Shown here one piece after another: positions 7,204 to 7,726 of a DNA stretch of 7,726 bases (the first letter of the stretch is position 1; each line of letters opens with the position of its first letter). The position numbers and the translations under genes are program-made. The stretch is from positions 5,803-13,528 of the forward strand of contig CAYMWF010000118.1 in assembly GCA_964394085.1 (NCBI GenBank), given 5' to 3'. Source of the stretch: CAYMWF01 sp964394085 [NCBI: uncultured Gemmatimonadota bacterium] (GTDB lineage Bacteria > GCA-2686955 > CAYMWF01). The notes below the pieces were generated by a model. It made no database searches, was not told where the DNA came from, and saw only the letters and a list, made by a program, of their open reading frames with translations.

Positions 7204-7232
7204 ATTATAAATAAATGCTTAAGTCCGGGAAA
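7204..7232 (-). promoter_or_regulatory. Candidate leftward promoter of the five-gene operon
   Basis: In the AT-rich patch the minus strand has a perfect TATAAT (plus-strand 7204-7209). Seventeen bases upstream is TTTCCC (7227-7232), a poor match to TTGACA. It faces the operon and would give a leader of about 365 bases carrying repeat array B. A TTGACG also occurs on the minus strand near 7168-7173, but no good -10 lies at the right distance. The call rests on the -10 match and position alone. Confidence 0.3.
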
Positions 7233-7235
7233 GAC

Positions 7236-7270
7236 TTCAAACCAGCCTTTTCAATCCGCGGTTGGTTGAA
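7236..7270. repeat. Inverted repeat just upstream of the candidate promoter
   Basis: AACCAGCC (7240-7247) pairs with GGTTGGTT (7260-7267), with one G-T pair. After one bulged A the pairing continues with TTC/GAA, giving about 11 pairs around a 12-base loop. No strong T-tract follows on either strand, so it is not an obvious terminator. Its place just beyond the candidate -35 would suit a regulator-binding site. Confidence 0.4.
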
Positions 7271-7322
7271 ACATTAGCTTATACAGCAAAAAAGCCGCAT
7301 TTTTCAAGAAAGAAAAATCAGC

Positions 7323-7492
7323 ATCCGGCGGCGGCAGTTATTCAGCGGCAGCAAATATCCGGCGGGGGCATCTATCCGGCGGGGGCATCTATCCGGCAGG
7401 GGCGTTTATTCGGCGGCGGCACTTACCCGGTGGCGGCGTTTCCCCAGTGGCGGCGTTTCTCCGGTGGGGGGCATTTATCCGGCGAAGGTAGT
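7323..7492. repeat. Tandem repeat array C, 17-bp units
   Basis: About ten units start at 7323, 7340, 7357, 7374, 7391, 7408, 7425, 7442, 7459 (18 bp) and 7477 (decaying). The consensus is near ATCCGGCGGGGGCRTYT; units 3 and 4 are identical, and the outer ones drift. The 17-bp period shifts frame every unit, so a glycine-rich translation across it is spurious. Unit 8 (CCCCAGTGGCGGCGTTT, 7442-7458) matches 14 of 17 bases of the array A core at 85-101, in the same orientation. Confidence 0.93.
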
Positions 7493-7726
7493 ATAGAAAG
7501 CCTCCGGCCTTGAACAGGTGGCAGGGATCTGAAACCCCATCCCGAGATGCTAAGGCAGTCATTTTTCGCGGCAAAGTTCAAATATAGAACAGAATATCGG
7601 ATAAGTGGATTTGCGACGAATTGCTGGCGATGGGCTAACGTATTGAAAATACTGAAATATTTTGGAACAGAATTTTCCCCACGTGATAATAATAAGAGCG
7701 GGTCCACTCCGCCTGAGATGTGCTAA
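7493..7726. other. Intergenic stretch without recognisable gene
   Basis: Mixed composition, AT-rich towards the right end. Short frames that cross it either run into array C or lack a ribosome binding site and any recognisable motif. A weak AT stem (AAAATA...TATTTT near 7647-7664) and a short GC stem near 7698-7712 are present. Neither is strong enough to call a terminator or regulator. Confidence 0.5.

Noticed and set aside
7262-7513. Plus-strand glycine-rich 83-codon frame
   Set aside because: It crosses the 17-bp array C, which rotates through all frames; the apparent protein is a by-product of the GC-rich repeat.
7423-7707. Minus-strand 94-codon frame at the right end
   Set aside because: Half of it lies in array C, no Shine-Dalgarno or known motif was seen, and the rest has no protein-like character.
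7698-7712. Leftward terminator of an upstream gene
   Set aside because: The stem has only four sound pairs on the minus strand, and the following TCTTATTATTAT is interrupted by A residues.

Overview
The window carries one leftward (minus-strand) gene cluster of five genes, from about 6830 down to 126. It is bounded on both sides by short-period tandem repeat arrays. By eye the DNA is moderately GC-rich in the genes, with an AT-rich patch at about 7140-7320 and another at the right end. No rRNA, tRNA, CRISPR or intact insertion sequence was seen. The gene content suggests a Gram-negative, probably uncultured bacterium: a Gld-type ABC system, a DUF4340 protein and a secreted Ntn-hydrolase are known from Bacteroidota relatives, Acidobacteriota, Myxococcota/Deltaproteobacteria-like groups and several candidate phyla. 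I cannot place the organism more precisely.

Layout from the right, in transcription order. 7493-7726: no recognisable gene. 7323-7492: tandem array C, about ten units of 17 bp. 7140-7320: AT-rich, with an inverted repeat (7236-7270) and a candidate leftward promoter (-10 at 7204-7209). 6890-7069: tandem array B, about 5.5 units of 31-33 bp, which would lie in the 5' leader of the operon. Then come the ABC ATPase (6830-5889), the ABC-2 permease (5838-5116), a GldG-like auxiliary protein (5097-3229), a DUF4340 protein (3161-1878) and a secreted Ntn-hydrolase (C45/choloylglycine-hydrolase type) fused to about seven C-terminal membrane helices (1847-126). 1-120: tandem array A, alternating 20- and 21-bp units.

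How the genes fit together: the first four form the familiar GldA/GldF/GldG-plus-DUF4340 unit. This is an ABC-2-type machine with two auxiliary proteins anchored by N-terminal helices whose bulk should face the periplasm. Its substrate outside gliding Bacteroidota is not known. All genes run in the same direction with gaps of 18-67 bp, and the first four have recognisable Shine-Dalgarno sequences, so an operon is likely. The last gene adds an amidase-like domain predicted to be outside the cytoplasm and tethered to the membrane. Its place at the end of the operon suggests, without proving, that it works with the transporter.

The points most worth following up are the hydrolase-7TM fusion attached to this transporter, the twin 32-bp repeat that supplies both the end of the gldG-like gene and part of the next gene's ribosome binding site, and the three flanking minisatellite arrays, two of which (A and C) share a 17-bp core.
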